In this document: in pieces, positions 24,000 through 36,180 of the stretch
Layout of the letters: each line of letters opens with the position of its first letter
Numbering within the stretch: position 1 is the first letter of the stretch
Source: Siphonodentalium dalli
Taxonomy: Eukaryota; Mollusca; Scaphopoda; Gadilida; Siphonodentaliidae
Length of the DNA stretch: 64,000 bases
Direction of reading: 5' to 3'
Assembly (NCBI GenBank): GCA_032622095.1
Contig: CP136068.1
Coordinates: 125,863,989-125,927,988 of the forward strand
Translations under genes and position numbers: made by a program
The notes under the pieces: generated by a model
What the model was told of the DNA's origin: nothing
The model's database searches: none
The model's input: the letters and a program-made list of their open reading frames with translations, nothing else

Positions 24000-24263
24000 C
24001 CCTTTCTTTACTGAGTGGAATCTCCCAAAAGTTATAAACTTATACATCTGAATGGTCCGGTATTCATCTGGAGGGGTGTTCGTGAAATATGAGTAGATAG
24101 AAGAACTGTGAATTCTTGTGAAGCATCATGGTCCTATTAACTGGTAGGAAATGTTCCGATACTGCAGGTAAATTAAAACACCACCATTTATTTGACATAT
24201 TGTATTAGAGGACAACATTTCCTTAGGCAACCACTCGTCAGTGAGAATTTAGTAAAGAAAGGG
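24000..24263. mobile_element. piggyBac-type MITE
   Basis: TTAA (23996-23999) precedes CCCTTTCTTTACT. The right end is AGTAAAGAAAGGG followed by TAAA. TTAA targeting with CCC...GGG termini is the piggyBac signature. A second GAGTGG/CCACTC inverted piece lies just inside. No coding is present. Confidence 0.7.
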
Positions 24264-24339
24264 TAAAACAGTGGGTATATATATATATAATAGGACCCTG
24301 CCTAACTGTGCTTAAAAGCCATGTCCTGATTGGTCAGAA

Positions 24340-24450
24340 CCCCGAGTCACCATGGATATCTCGTTCCAGTTTTTTGGTACAATTCTACTTTTTCCAATTG
24401 TATCACCAAAAAAATCGGTTTATTCAGATCGCCGCACGAGACATTTCCCG
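24340..24450. repeat. TGGTACAATT palindromic repeat, copy 1
   Basis: TTGGTACAATTCTAC (about 24373) faces an imperfect complement ATTGTATCACCAA 15 bp on. A tail (GATCGCCGCACGAGAC) follows that is shared with the copy at 26.3-26.5 kb. Confidence 0.6.
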
Positions 24451-25887
24451 TATTTTTTTTACTTCGCGCAAACGGTGCACCAACGGAGTACACCCGCGCG
24501 TGCACCCGTAACTGTTTGAATTTTGCTGCATCTTGAGAACCATTAAAGCACCGTAACTGTGGTTAAAGAGACAACAGTGGCTTGCGATTTTTCTAGCAAT
24601 TTGTCGTTTGAACGCAGTTTGGTTGCCAATGAATATGGTCCAGATGATGTTATGGTATGTTCATATACATTGTGTATGTTACGACACAAGTAAGTTACTT
24701 AATTAGTGTATTAAACGATAAAATATATCATTAAAATGTTATTTTCCACGGCCTGCGTTCGATCATCTTCGATATTTCGGAATCAAGTTCAAAGCGTTAA
24801 TTTTGTTTCACAGAGGGCGAATAAGATTAGTTTACTAAACTAGATCATTTAGATCCATTTTTGTAAGGAAAATGGTCTATAGTCGGTGATCATATCCGTG
24901 TTGTCCCAACAACGTTCAACACACAAATGACCGCAATCGTGTTTCCTTTACAACTTAAATGAAGGCACGGGCGCCGATGAAAACACATCCTTTGTTGGCA
25001 AATCACAGTGATTATTTAAGTTGTTTTAGTCACGATTTTTTGTTTATTCAATGATCACTGCTTTGGTCAAATAAAACATTAATAAATATAGAACATGTTG
25101 GTTTAATGACTATTTATTATAGATGAAATTGGTTCAATCTCACTAGTTGCAATAAAATATACAGTGTAATTTTCAGAATAATTTCAACAAACTAATTTTT
25201 TATAGACAATTTGACAAAATAATACTTAAAATTAAATCTCTAAAAATGGCCACAATTTCCTTATTTATTGTTAGTGGTCGCCAAATACCGAAAAGAAATT
25301 CCTCACATATGGCAAAGTTCACAATGGAATTGGAAGGCAGTAATGTCAGAGACTCTGAGTGTGGTATGCACATTCCATGGGACAGTACCGACAGCGAATT
25401 TGAGACAGAAGTCGGCATGGTACAATAGTTTTTTTTTTCTCAAAATAATAAATTTGTTACAATAAATATTCTGAATGCTATGCATATATGCTTTCCTTTA
25501 TGTCATACGAACCATTATGATGTATCTGACTCTATCTCTGTATTTAAAATATCATGGAATTTAAATGATCACATCAGATTTCAAAAATAAATTTAATAAA
25601 TTAAGTTGGAAATTCTAAAATTAATTCGGGTAGCGCTGTTTAATTTCTACCAGCACCACTGTTGCAGTAATCAGTAATAATAAAGTAATTATGTATTTTT
25701 CATTGGAATAACAATTAAAAAAACCAAATAGGGTCTAAATCAACAGGACTTCTCAGTATTACAGCTTGAAAGTGTGAAAACAAGGCCAACATGTGGATAT
25801 ATTACTCAGCCTCAGACCAGCTGAACCATAACCGAACCAACGATTCCCAACCCAACTACAACTACAACGTAATCTTCAACATTCCAG

Positions 25888-27874
25888 ACCCATATTGGTC
25901 CCTCTTCAAGTTCAACAGCTTTACACGAAGACATAGCCACAGAGGTATGTACTGGGCATTTGACAAGCGGTATTTATTTATTAGTGTATCTTGAATGATG
26001 GAAGCATTATTTTCTAATGCAGAACATAAATGTGAAGAAAAAAATACTGTCTTAAAATATTGTTAATAAAATACCATACACACCTCTGAACTGTGTATTT
26101 ATTTCTTAAATAAACAAATTGAGCCATAGCATTTTTTTTTATTAAAATCAGGCATCATAACTTTTATTTTCTTCCAAATTGTTTTTTCAGGATCCAACAG
26201 ATGACCGTTTTCGCAGATTAACTGGAAAAGAAATGGAGAGCATGGTTTCTGCAAAAGACAGCCTAAATACTAAAAACAACACAAAATGGGGCATCGGCTT
26301 CTTCAAACGTAGCGCACTGATAGTCTCATACAGCATATACCTCAATCCAGTTTTGTGGTACAATTTTATTTTTTCAGATTATACCACCAAACACAAAAAT
26401 GTGTGGTACAATCTGAAAAAAAAGAGAATTGTACCACAAACAAAATTGCTTTAATTAGATTGCCGCATGCGACTTTTCACACAAATAAATTTATGTTTCC
26501 AAACTTTCTGTTTCAATTTACAATTAATGCAATAAAACAAATTATATTTCAATTTCAGAATGGTTGACAACAAATCGAATGAGAGAAGATTTTGAAGATC
26601 TGAATGTTGCTGAACTTGACGATTTGCTGAGGCGGTTCTTTGCAGAGGTCCAAACAAACGGAAAAGAAACATACGGAAAGTCAGCTATGCTCGTATCGAT
26701 AAATCGCCGTCTGATGAGTCCTCCATTTGAAAGGAACATTAATATTGCTACAGATTCGGAATTCAACAGATCAAATAATATGTTTTTGAGTGTCTTGAAA
26801 TTAATGAAACGCGATGGTAAAGACGTTTCAAAGCACCATGGTGCAATATGCCAGAATGATTTGCAAAAGCTGTTGGGAGAGATGGCTATTAAATCAGGTT
26901 CAGTGTTTGACAAATCAAATGCTACATCTCTGCAGAGGTAGGTCTGGTTTGACATAACTCTGAATTTTGGTCGACGAGGCAGGGAAAACATCCGCAGTTT
27001 AAAGAAAGAAGATTATTGTGTCAAAGAAGATGAAAATGGTCATCGTTATCTGGAAATGAAATACAACGAGGCAACACAAACCAGACCTGGGTCAACCAAA
27101 GATGACAAAACACCCACAGGGAGGATGTGTGAGTCATGAAAGGAAAACTGCCTTTTAAAACATATCAATTATACATGTCTAAATTACATCCTGATTGCGA
27201 GTTCCTCATTCAGAAGCCAAGAACATTATCATCTTTCGAACCAGACACTACATTGGAGTGGTATGAACGGAGACCGATAGGCGTCCACACTATCGAGAAC
27301 ATGATGACGGTGGTCTCAATTCATTTAATCTTGTCGACCCATAATACATAGGTATTAAGATAACATATAATACATGTATGTACATGGCTTACATAATACA
27401 TATTCAAATGATATACATTATAATATATGAACAGTATTTACAATAGCTAAACCAAGCAAGGTTTATACAAACCATTGTGTTCGGACAACAACGTTAACTC
27501 TGCTGTCGCATGCAGGAAATAAAACACAATAAATCATGCGAGTATCCGGTCATAGGTGTGAACAATCTATACGGTCGTATAATACAGACTCAACCACAAC
27601 ACAGAAGAGACGTTTTTCAGATATTATGCAATGCATACCGGTGGAAACCAACCAGAATCAAGTTCAAGCTACTACGAACAGTGTTACGTCTCGAGTAGAA
27701 ACTAACCAAAATAAATTTGCTTCTGCCAATAATGCTACATCTCGTTCGCTGTATAACTTTAATCTCACTCAGCAGGCGACACGAGAAATCAGCAATGCCA
27801 GTGGACAGTTCACGATTAAAGATTGCCAACAACAACTACCAATGAGCTTGTTTGAAAATTGCATGCTGATATAA
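25888..27874 (+). pseudogene. Crypton-type tyrosine recombinase, decayed, with introns
   Basis: Exon candidates: 25888-25944 (Ser/Thr-rich, weakest), 26191-26308, 26559-27311 and about 27445-27874. The core matches the Crypton-derived family that includes QRICH1, ZMYM2 and KCTD1-like proteins: N-T-K-N-N-T-K-W near the start, L-D-D-L-L-R-R-F-F-A-E-V, then W-F-D-I-T-L-N-F-G-R-R-G-R-E-N (catalytic Arg), K-L-H-P-D-C and W-Y-E-R-R-P-I-G. It ends with Y-T-N-H-C-V-R (His-x-x-Arg box), S-G-H-R and the nucleophile Tyr in S-Y-N-T-D-S. Defects: TAG at about 26940 where the family has Lys, a frameshift near 27140, about 130 bp of extra AT-rich DNA at 27312-27444, and TAA at about 27532. All catalytic residues can still be seen. 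Confidence 0.8.
26310..26490. repeat. TGGTACAATT palindromic repeat, copy 2 (double hairpin), inside the Crypton intron
   Basis: GTTTTGTGGTACAATT...ATACCACC (26350-26388) is followed by its inverse, GTGTGGTACAATCTG...AATTGTACCACAAAC (26401-26441), making a roughly 90-bp foldback. The tail GATTGCCGCATGCGAC matches copy 1. The repeat fills most of the 250-nt intron 26309-26558. Confidence 0.7.
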
Positions 27875-28026
27875 TTATATTTCACCATATTAAACTATTG
27901 TTACTCAATTCACACATTTATTCAATTCGACAATATGATTAAAGAAATAATTACACGGTGTATGGACTTATGATAAAATTGTACCACATTAAGATTTATT
28001 GTACGACGACGATTTGAATAAACACT

Positions 28027-28067
28027 TTTTTGTGTGGTACAATCTGAAAAGTAGAATTGTACCACAA
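28027..28067. repeat. TGGTACAATT palindromic repeat, copy 3 (single hairpin)
   Basis: TGTGTGGTACAATCTG faces AGAATTGTACCACA over a short loop, the same unit as in the Crypton intron. A half unit also occurs near 29241. Confidence 0.7.
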
Positions 28068-28205
28068 AAATGGGATCAACATATCCAGTGTAACTCAGGG
28101 TACCAAGCAGGGGAGGAGGGTATTATAAGTGATTATAGCACTTGTCCTCCAATCTATTTTGTCATAAATCAATTTATGAACAAATAAAATATGTTTTAAA
28201 CAAAT

Positions 28206-28324
28206 GCAGGGCTTATATCTCATCTGATTTTGAGAGAATCCATACATACTTTTTCACGAGAGTAATTTGTGAGAATATTTACGAGAATCTATATTTGGAA
28301 TTCTCGTCGAAATATAAGCCCTGC
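28206..28324. repeat. 119-bp inverted-repeat element
   Basis: GCAGGGCTTATAT at 28206-28218 is repeated inverted as ATATAAGCCCTGC at 28312-28324. A CAGGG terminus suggests a very short hAT-type MITE, but the flanking 8-mers do not match, so the class is open. Confidence 0.55.
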
Positions 28325-29439
28325 CAAGGTGCCTTATAATAGTGATGGTCTAATAATAGTGATGTTAGTGATGTACGGGAGTTTTGGCTAATACTCGTAG
28401 GAATTGTTTCCAAAACTAATAAATGCTAGTGTCGATACTATTATCTAAAGGCACCCGATGATAAGTGTACTGACCAATCATTATCTCCAGACAGGGTCAT
28501 ATCATGTATAAGAAACCTGACACTCACAGAGCAAAATATTGTTATTTACATTTTGCAATAGATAGTTCTGTTAAACTTCAAATTGAACACAAAATTTTAC
28601 AAAATTGTGACAGATAAGTGTTTTTCCCTAGTCAGCAGGTCAAAAAATGGCATAATTTAGGCCTTTAGTAACATATAATAAAAGAACAAATTAACTCACA
28701 AATCCGAAGTGTTCATCTACATGTATATGAACACGGAATGGATGTATTGGAAATGCATAACCAAAGACAGAGGACGAGTAAGTCTGTGATTTCCCCGTCA
28801 CCGTATTCCGTGCATGTGATAAATTCGGGTATCTCAGTCGTATATAATTCACCTACGATGATCGGGACCTGTATTTCTGGTTCTAAATAAGTTGCCATAG
28901 TTGGAATTTATTATTGCGGATTGTTAATGGCTAGTATGTTGTCTCAATATTGAGTTTTTATGCGTGAAATTTATTAAGGAGCACTTTCTGTTGACAATAT
29001 TTTTCAAACGACGTCACGTGAACCCAATTGTTACCAGAGTACTCCGTGCAAAGATATCGAGTACGCCCAATAAGAATTACACCACGAAATGTTTTCTCAC
29101 CTGAATCCGAAAGCGCAGTATTTCACCCACTATTCAGTCGAGTTATCACCAGAAACATTCAGTCGTATTACAAAAGAAATTAATACTTGGTGTATCGGTG
29201 TGTATGGTCACTCCGCTACGCGTCGTCATTACAGTTTTTTTGTGGTACAACTTGACCATACACACCTCTATACCGTGTATTTATTTCTTTAATAATCTGT
29301 TTTGGAACAATGGCGAGCATACTGGAATTTCACGTATGCTACTATAATTCAAGCAATCAGAATCATTTGAAACTCGCCAACTAGTAAATGATTGGAGACC
29401 AACACACCGCGCGTGTAAGACAATATGCACAATTAAACG
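28325..29439. other. Intergenic DNA, no gene recognised
   Basis: A 61-codon minus-strand frame (28713-28898) and a 67-codon plus frame (29089-29292) have no recognisable motif. Confidence 0.4.
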
Positions 29440-31690
29440 CATACGCAGTGTTTGTTGTGGTCATAATCCGGGAGCCATGCAGTGTTACCCGATTACACTT
29501 TGTTGCCAACACTTTTCGTAGACGCTGTTGGATATGACGGGTTTATGGTGGAAGACGGATGATACCCAAAACATGTAAATGACGCTCTAAGGTGCGAACG
29601 ACAAAGCTGTGCTCTAGTGCTACTAAGATATCAGTTAAAACAATGGATATATAATTTTACAGTACAGCCCTGTAGTATAACAACGGAGAGCTGAGTAGAC
29701 TTAAATGTATGCTACTAAAGTTCTAAACAAGTCAGAGTCATCCTTGTTCTCGTATCTAACCAACTCGTATAGGAGCGTTCAATTCAATACTGGGCTTGAT
29801 TGCGCAAAACATTTATTTGATGTAGACAGATATAGTTCGGGAGTAGGTATGCTTGATTAAATTTAGTTGCTGACAGTAACAGTTGTCGACGATGTTGGAT
29901 ATGACGGTTTTATGGTGGACGAGGTATGTTACACAAACATGTACAGTGGTACTCAAATATCAGTCGAAACGTTGATATCTCATTTACAGTACAGCCCTGT
30001 TTTTAAACAACTTGGAGCAGAATAAACCTACATGTATTTTTCGACACTTATGCGTAAATCAGAGTTATCGAGACATTGTTATCTTATCTTATCAACTCGT
30101 TTTATCGTGACTATCACACTTCGTGTGTAAGACAGCAATCAACATTAAACGCACTTTCGCAGTGTATGTGGTAAACATAGTTCTGAAGCCAGCAATTCCC
30201 GATTATTTATATAATTAGATGCCGACAGCAAATTGTCGACATTGTTGGGGGTAACGGTTTTATGGTGGAAGATACTACCCAAACCTATAAATTGGACTCT
30301 AAGACACAGACGAACAAGTAGTTCTCTTGGAACGTATACTCAAATGTCAGTTAAAACATTTGAAATGTAATTGGTATGTATGTTACTACAATTCTAACAA
30401 TTCCACTTCTCCTTGTTATCGAAGCTTACCGACTCTTAGTACATTTTGTAAGATACGTCGTGAAAAACACACATTGTGTGGTCTGATATATTATTTACAA
30501 ACATAATAAGTGATAGGGGGGAAAGTGCTGGCCACTTAGATGAACCTCGTCTCACAAGAGAGTAAGGCAATGTTCAATACTAAACTTGATTTCACATTAT
30601 TTAATGTGGACACAATTCGGAAGGCAGTTATGTATGATTAAACTATGTTGCCAACAGTTGCCGTAGACGTTGGATATGACGGTTTTATGGTTGGCGATGC
30701 TACAAAAAATATTGAGAAGCATAAGGTTAGACACCTTTCTCATAATTAGCATATAGTTATAGGTTCGCTATCGCTTCTCAGTTCCTCAATGTGTGAGATG
30801 ATTCAAATATTATGTCCTTAAATTGTGATCGCCATATGGCCTTAATGTTTATCTATTAGTGGTAATCAAATCGTTCGTAGTCGAGAAAAGAGAGTAGCTT
30901 GTCAAACATAAAGTGCTAAGCTATGACGTGATAACAGCATCATCACTGCGAGTGGCAAGCGCGATTGTCTCACAAATAAACGTATTCGTAATCGTCAATT
31001 CTCCGAAAAGGTTTTTGGACCGTCCGAAAACATTATGAATACAAATAGTTATTCGTAATAATCATCTGTGTCTGTTCATTGTGCAGAAGGCGTCTATTGT
31101 CAGTAATGTTTAAATTGCAGCAGAACAATGTATTAGAACAATGGGGCATATTAAACAAACATGTATGTAACTATTGGTCAATCATTTAGAGTTATGTGTT
31201 TGCTTGAAGCTCGCCAAATCGCAAGTTTTGCCGTGACCACCGCGCGTTAGAAATAGTCAACATTCAATACTTTCGCAGTCTTTGTTGCAGACATCATTCG
31301 GAAGCCAGTGATATTCGATTAAACTTTGTCGTCAAACGTTTTCGTAGACGTTATTGGATACATGTATGACGGTTTTATTATTGACGACCTATTTTGCACA
31401 AACCTGTAAATCGGACTCTATGAGACATTGACAGCAGAGTTGAACTATTGGAACTGATATTCATGTATAGTTAAACACTTTGATATTTCAATTACAGTGC
31501 AGTTATGTTTAGAACTTGGAAGAACATTGACTTATATCTATATTACTACAATTCCAAAAAAATAAATACAAAACAACTTGATTTCACATTATTCGCTGTA
31601 TACATCATTCTGAAGCAAGTGGTACGCGACTAAACTTTGCTGCCAATAGTTTTCGTTGACGCTGTTGGATATACATTTAGACAAGTAGTA
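29440..31690. repeat. Degenerate ~360-bp tandem satellite, about six units
   Basis: The landmark GTTGGATATGACGGTTTTAT recurs, with changes, at about 29528, 29890, 30246, 30668, 31355 and (partial) 31660. Other shared pieces are CAGTACAGCCCTGT, TTCGCAGTG.(A/T)TGT and ATTCGGAAGCCAG. Spacings are about 360, 355, 420, 690 (two units, one disrupted) and 300 bp. No coding is present. Confidence 0.75.
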
Positions 31691-31698
31691 AAATGTTC

Positions 31699-31838
31699 AC
31701 TTGCGTACAGTTTTATATATAGAAAAAAATATTTCTGACATGACTAAAATATATGTCTATCTTCTGATATATATAATGTATATCATTCACTTATTCACTT
31801 GCGTAAAGTTTTATATATAGAAAAAAATATTTGGTTAG
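31699..31838. repeat. 40-bp direct repeat pair
   Basis: TTCACTTGCGTA(C/A)AGTTTTATATATAG plus an A-rich tail occurs at about 31700 and again at about 31796, with TATATAATGTATAT sequence between. Confidence 0.8.
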
Positions 31839-32164
31839 AGCACTCATTCTCCAATCCCACGCCACCGCAATGGGTAGTTCATGGGTTAATCGAGTGACAG
31901 TTAAAGAGCGTTCTTATCCGCAGTGTCGTTGATAAAGAGCGTTTAGACAGTGTTATATCGTCACATAGGAAATATGCATACATTTCCATTGAATAGAACT
32001 CGCTTCTACGAATCTTCCCAAGGCTGGCAAAATTGTTAATAAATGCGTTTATGTCTCTTCGATATTTGCCTAATACAATTAAAGCGTGGAGTCTGTCCAT
32101 TTTCCGATGATAAATCGAATTCTACGACCACCGGGTTCGAGATATGTTATTATTTCCGACATCG

Positions 32165-32776
32165 TCATTTGTGTCACTCGAAATCACTTCGTCAAATCGG
32201 GTAAAACGGGACGGATTTCAACGAAATTTGATACCTACAGATAATTTTGTCCGGGGAGTCTTTTGGACGGATCAAATTGTTACCCCGACATGACCTTGAC
32301 CTTCAAAAAGGTAAATTCAAGGTAAAATCGGGTAGAACGGACGGATTTCGACGAAATTTGATACACATGGGTACTTTTGTCCGGTGAGTGTTTTTGACGG
32401 GTCAAATCGTTACCCCGACATGACCTTTACCTTCAAAATTGTCAATTCGAGGTCAAACCGCGAATTTTGACGGGATTTCGACAACATTTTATACCCAGGG
32501 TTACTTTTGTCCGAGGAGTGTTTTGGACGGGTCAATTCGTGACCCCAACCTGACCTTGACCTTCAAAATGGTCAATTCAAGGTCAAATCGGGTAAAACCT
32601 GACGGATTTCGACGGGTACTTTTGTCGGGTCATTTGTCCGGGGAGTGTTTTGGATGGGTCAAATCGTGACCTCGACCTGATCTTGATTTTCAAAATGTTC
32701 AATTCAAGGTCAGATCGCGAAATTCGCCGAAAAGCAGAGGGGAACCAGCCCGGACGAAGTCGGGTCCACCAGCTAG
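32165..32776 (+). mobile_element. Helitron-like element with ~130-bp tandem core and CTAG end
   Basis: Four to five units each contain a GGATTTCGACGAAATTTGATA-type segment, TTTTGTCCGGGGAGTGTTTT and TGACCTTGACCTTCAAAATGG-type pieces. The end is hairpin CCCGGACGAAGTCGGG (32749-32764), eight bases, then CTAG (32773-32776), followed by TATATATA. This is the same family as the element at the left edge of the window. Confidence 0.65.
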
Positions 32777-32980
32777 TATATATATATATTTCACAGTTTA
32801 AATTAACGTGTACACAGTATTATATATTGTCCAAGAATATCATAAGACATGTCTATAGAAAATGTAATTAATTTAAATAAAATGTCTATAAGCCTTTCAT
32901 GGCATTGCCACTTTTCAATAGACGATAAATTGAATTATGACGTCATAGTGCCAAGGGAGATAACTCAGCTTCACACAACG

Positions 32981-33289
32981 TCATTTCCTGGGCGCATTTA
33001 GCTTGCTTCGGAAGTGATCAATGTAGAAATCTTCCTTCCGGGTTCGGCGTATTCTGTTTGCTGAGAACAGTTTTTGGAATGGGAAGATTGAATATTCATT
33101 CTTTCCACATTCATCCAAATGTTCACTCAGTGCAATTTTGCGATATTCTGGTTGCTTTATCTGTTGTCTATGGATCCGCGTTCTTTCTCTTAATTTATTG
33201 CCTGTTTCTCCGATATAACTTTCCGAACATCCATGACAGACAATACAATATATAATATCTTCCGATATGTTGATACTATATGTTGACAA
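32981..33289 (-). pseudogene. Penelope-like element, GIY-YIG endonuclease C-terminus
   Basis: The 102-codon frame carries I-I-Y-C-I-V-C-H-G-C-S-E-S-Y-I-G-E-T-G-N-K-L, the Penelope form of the GIY-YIG motif with the CxxC that precedes it. R-E-R-T-R-I-H-R-Q-Q-I, L-S-E-H-L-D-E-C and I-F-P-F-Q-K-L-F follow, to a TGA. In this family the domain lies downstream of a reverse transcriptase. Nothing RT-like is seen upstream on the minus strand, so this is a 5'-truncated copy. The frame itself is intact. Confidence 0.75.
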
Positions 33290-33519
33290 ATATTATATAT
33301 AATTGATACATACCACAGTGTATCAAAAATTGAAAATGACAAACATATATGCAACATAGCTTTCAATATCAATGGAGAACCAAACTGACCTGCATACAGA
33401 TACTAGTATTGAACATTGGAGTCATACTCAATTGTGCATATGCGGGCTATCTGAGCACCACGCATACACGTGCGGACATATAAACATATACGTACATTTT
33501 GGCAATACTCACGCACACA

Positions 33520-33690
33520 TACACATAAACACATACGTCCCTGTATAGACATCCTTTCGTACAGGCATGTCAGTCTGACAGACATGCACTCAGGCGACAG
33601 CCATTCATGCACGGCAAACAGACAGACAGGCAGTGAGACACACACACAAACACACATACATACATATGTACAGACATACATAGTGATCGA
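33520..33690. repeat. CA/TACA-rich simple repeat
   Basis: ACACACACAAACACACATACATACATA-type low-complexity sequence. Apparent Cys/Val-rich frames on either strand are by-products. Confidence 0.75.
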
Positions 33691-33859
33691 AGTGCAGTTA
33701 AAACCAGTCCATTGCTCTGATTGACATAAATGTTGGAAATGATGGCTTTATGACGGTGTAGCTTACACACCTGCCAACTGAACATTATGCCTGAAGCCAA
33801 AGACACGTATGTTAGGTTGGGTATAAAAACCTAGGGTCGATACGTAGACTCAGAGTTGT

Positions 33860-34280
33860 GCTATTCTATTTGGATAATATTTCATGTCTTATATTGATTG
33901 TATCTGCATAAATGAGTTACCATTTATATTGATTTTCTTTGTATAAACTGTATAATGGCAATGACGTCACTGAGGAATCAACCAAGCTGAGACATTGAAC
34001 AGTTTTTATATTTTGTTATATTCATATGATTTTTCATGTGTTATATTGATTGTATTCATTTGTATAAACTGTTTAATGGCAATGACGTGACTGATAAATC
34101 AATCAATCCTGAGACATTGAACAGTTTTATTTTGTTATATTCCTCTGAGTTTCCTTGTTTTATATTCACTGTATCATTTTGTGCACATTAATTTGATTGC
34201 CTTTGTATAAACTGTATAATGCCTATGTCGTGACTGAAAAATCAACACATTTTGAGACATTGAACTGTTTTTTTTTTAAA
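33860..34280. repeat. ~120-bp tandem repeat, three units
   Basis: Each unit contains GTATAAACTGT.TAATG, a TGACGT(C/G)ACTGA piece, GAGACATTGAACAGTTTT and TTGTTATATTC. The first unit carries a perfect CRE-like TGACGTCA near 33961. Confidence 0.75.
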
Positions 34281-35329
34281 TCGTTTTTGCAAAAAAAATC
34301 AAAATAATTTCATGAACGTCATGATAACAATTTTAGATTTGAGTTTAAGGAAGTTATTTTTCCTTGGTCCCATACAAGATGAAGTATTATGCATATGCAT
34401 GCAAGTGTTGCTCATCCGTGGTCGCTTACATTTCAAGCTTTATGACGGTTTCCGCTCAAAATACATATAATAATATTCGCTTTTGAGTTGTTTCCAGTAC
34501 TGAAATACGTCCATAGATAACCCAACTACCTTTCTATGTACATTACAATTATGTCCCAGAAAGACGCATTGTAGTTAACTTAATGTGTACTGTTATGGAT
34601 GGGACAACACCAATACAAGTTGGGAAATGAAACATTTAATCTATCAATGCGTGTACCTTTAATTTAGGTACGATATATATGGTAAAATCGCTACCCAATA
34701 TCCACAGAGATGTGAGACTTTCTTGCTTATTTTCTTTCAACTTTCTGACTGATTCTGAAACTGCCTATATAGCAGGGTGCTCTGCCTACCATTAGCTTAC
34801 AATGAATGTCAGTTTCCGGTGGGCAAAACATGGCGCCTCTTGTCAAGTGTCATTGGGCATCCCCCTTTACTGACGTATGTGGTCAAGTAAAACTTCCTTA
34901 CTATGAACATTACAATCATGTTCCGAACGACGCATCGACGCATACAAAGCACAACGTCGAACACCATGCACGGGTATGGAATATCAGGAAACGATACATT
35001 GCGTGAGTTTAGCATGAAACTAATTTAATGTACTTTACGCATCGCTAGCTAACAGAGAGGGTGAGATATAATTTATTTTCGTGACATCAGTATGCATAGT
35101 CAAGCACAAAATAATGGGGGAAATACAATAAACACCCGACCGATAAGGCCTATATGTCACGTTTAATATCAAGCAGTTTGCATAAGTTTAAGGAATATTT
35201 TGCGTATTAATTCCTGAAAAATATAGTTAAAAGAAAATTAAACTTTCATTCTCATTCATTGCATATATGTATTAACCATTAATATAATCAATAGCTTTTA
35301 TATTTATATAGATATTTTTTTTTTCGAAA
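34281..35329. other. Non-coding, partly duplicated DNA
   Basis: An AC(A/T)TTACAAT(T/C)ATGT(C/T)CC-containing stretch near 34540 resembles one near 34910, suggesting a roughly 370-bp degenerate duplication. No coding is seen. Confidence 0.35.
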
Positions 35330-36180
35330 GCGTCGGAGAGATACTTAGAAAATTGTCGTGGATAAGATATTATTTCTGCTAATGCGTCATCAAATTTTCT
35401 TCCGATACTAATTCAGAGATTTTTTGGGTACAGATATTAATAGTAATACCCTAAGAGAAAGTGAGTTTCATCTTCAACATGGTTCAAGTTGCATATGACG
35501 CAAATACGTTCATTGAGTTGCTCATTTTGAAACGTCCAGTTTCGATCCTTAAAGGGAGAATGGCACATCGGAATTGTGCCAAAATGGAACGATGTGATTT
35601 GTGTAAAATCATAGCTATATATTTCTCAGTTGCATAAGTAAATTAAAACAATTTATATGTGCGTAATTTAGGGACATAGTTTAAATTTTGTAGCCAGTGT
35701 TCTTGTTCTCGTGAGAGTCTGTGTTGAAAAACATTGAAACAACATGTTTGTAGATATTCAAAAATCTGTGTCATGTTTACATTATCAAGTATTTTACCAA
35801 AGGATGCACTCCAACCATTTGAGTTTTCTATCAAAATCCCATAGAAAAACAATTTTTACAAGGCTAACAATACATAACTGGTACAAACGAAACGATCTCA
35901 AATTTATCGAACAATTTAAGAAAGAGAACACATATATCGACCAATTTGTTAGGAAATCTTTCGCGTGCGTATGTTTTGAGATACCTCTTACCAAAATGGT
36001 GAACACATCAGTTTGTAGTTGTATCGAGCCATGCCAGTTTAACGGTGACTTCATTATACATATATCAATCTTTAGTAGGACTCCTTGTCGCTTTCTGACA
36101 CAACTGAGCAGCATGTAAGGAAGACTCTTGTGGAATTTTGGTATGGGGAAATAAGCCCTATTTAGGTTGATATGCTTCAC
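35330..36180 (-). pseudogene. Non-LTR retrotransposon ORF2 C-terminal fragment
   Basis: On the minus strand, after frame changes, one reads W-L-Q-N-L-N-Y-V-P-K-L-R-T-Y-K-L-F, then S-I-L-A-Q-F-R-C-A-I-L-P-L-R-I-E-T-G-R-F. E-R-I-C-V-I-C-N-L and V-E-D-E-T-H-F-L-L follow. This is the C-terminal region of LINE ORF2 proteins with its CxxC...HF zinc-binding motif. The usual following Cys is lost. The RT domain is not visible. Confidence 0.65.

Noticed and set aside
31829-31895. TTGGTTAGAGCACTC...ATGGGTTAATCGAG resembling tRNA A and B boxes
   Set aside because: No acceptor or anticodon stem can be formed and no SINE body follows; support is too weak to annotate.
33403-33806. Cys/Val-rich frames on both strands
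   Set aside because: They are translations of CA/TG simple repeats.
33961-33968. Perfect CRE (TGACGTCA) as a regulatory site
   Set aside because: It is part of a 120-bp tandem unit whose other copies have lost it, and no gene is nearby.
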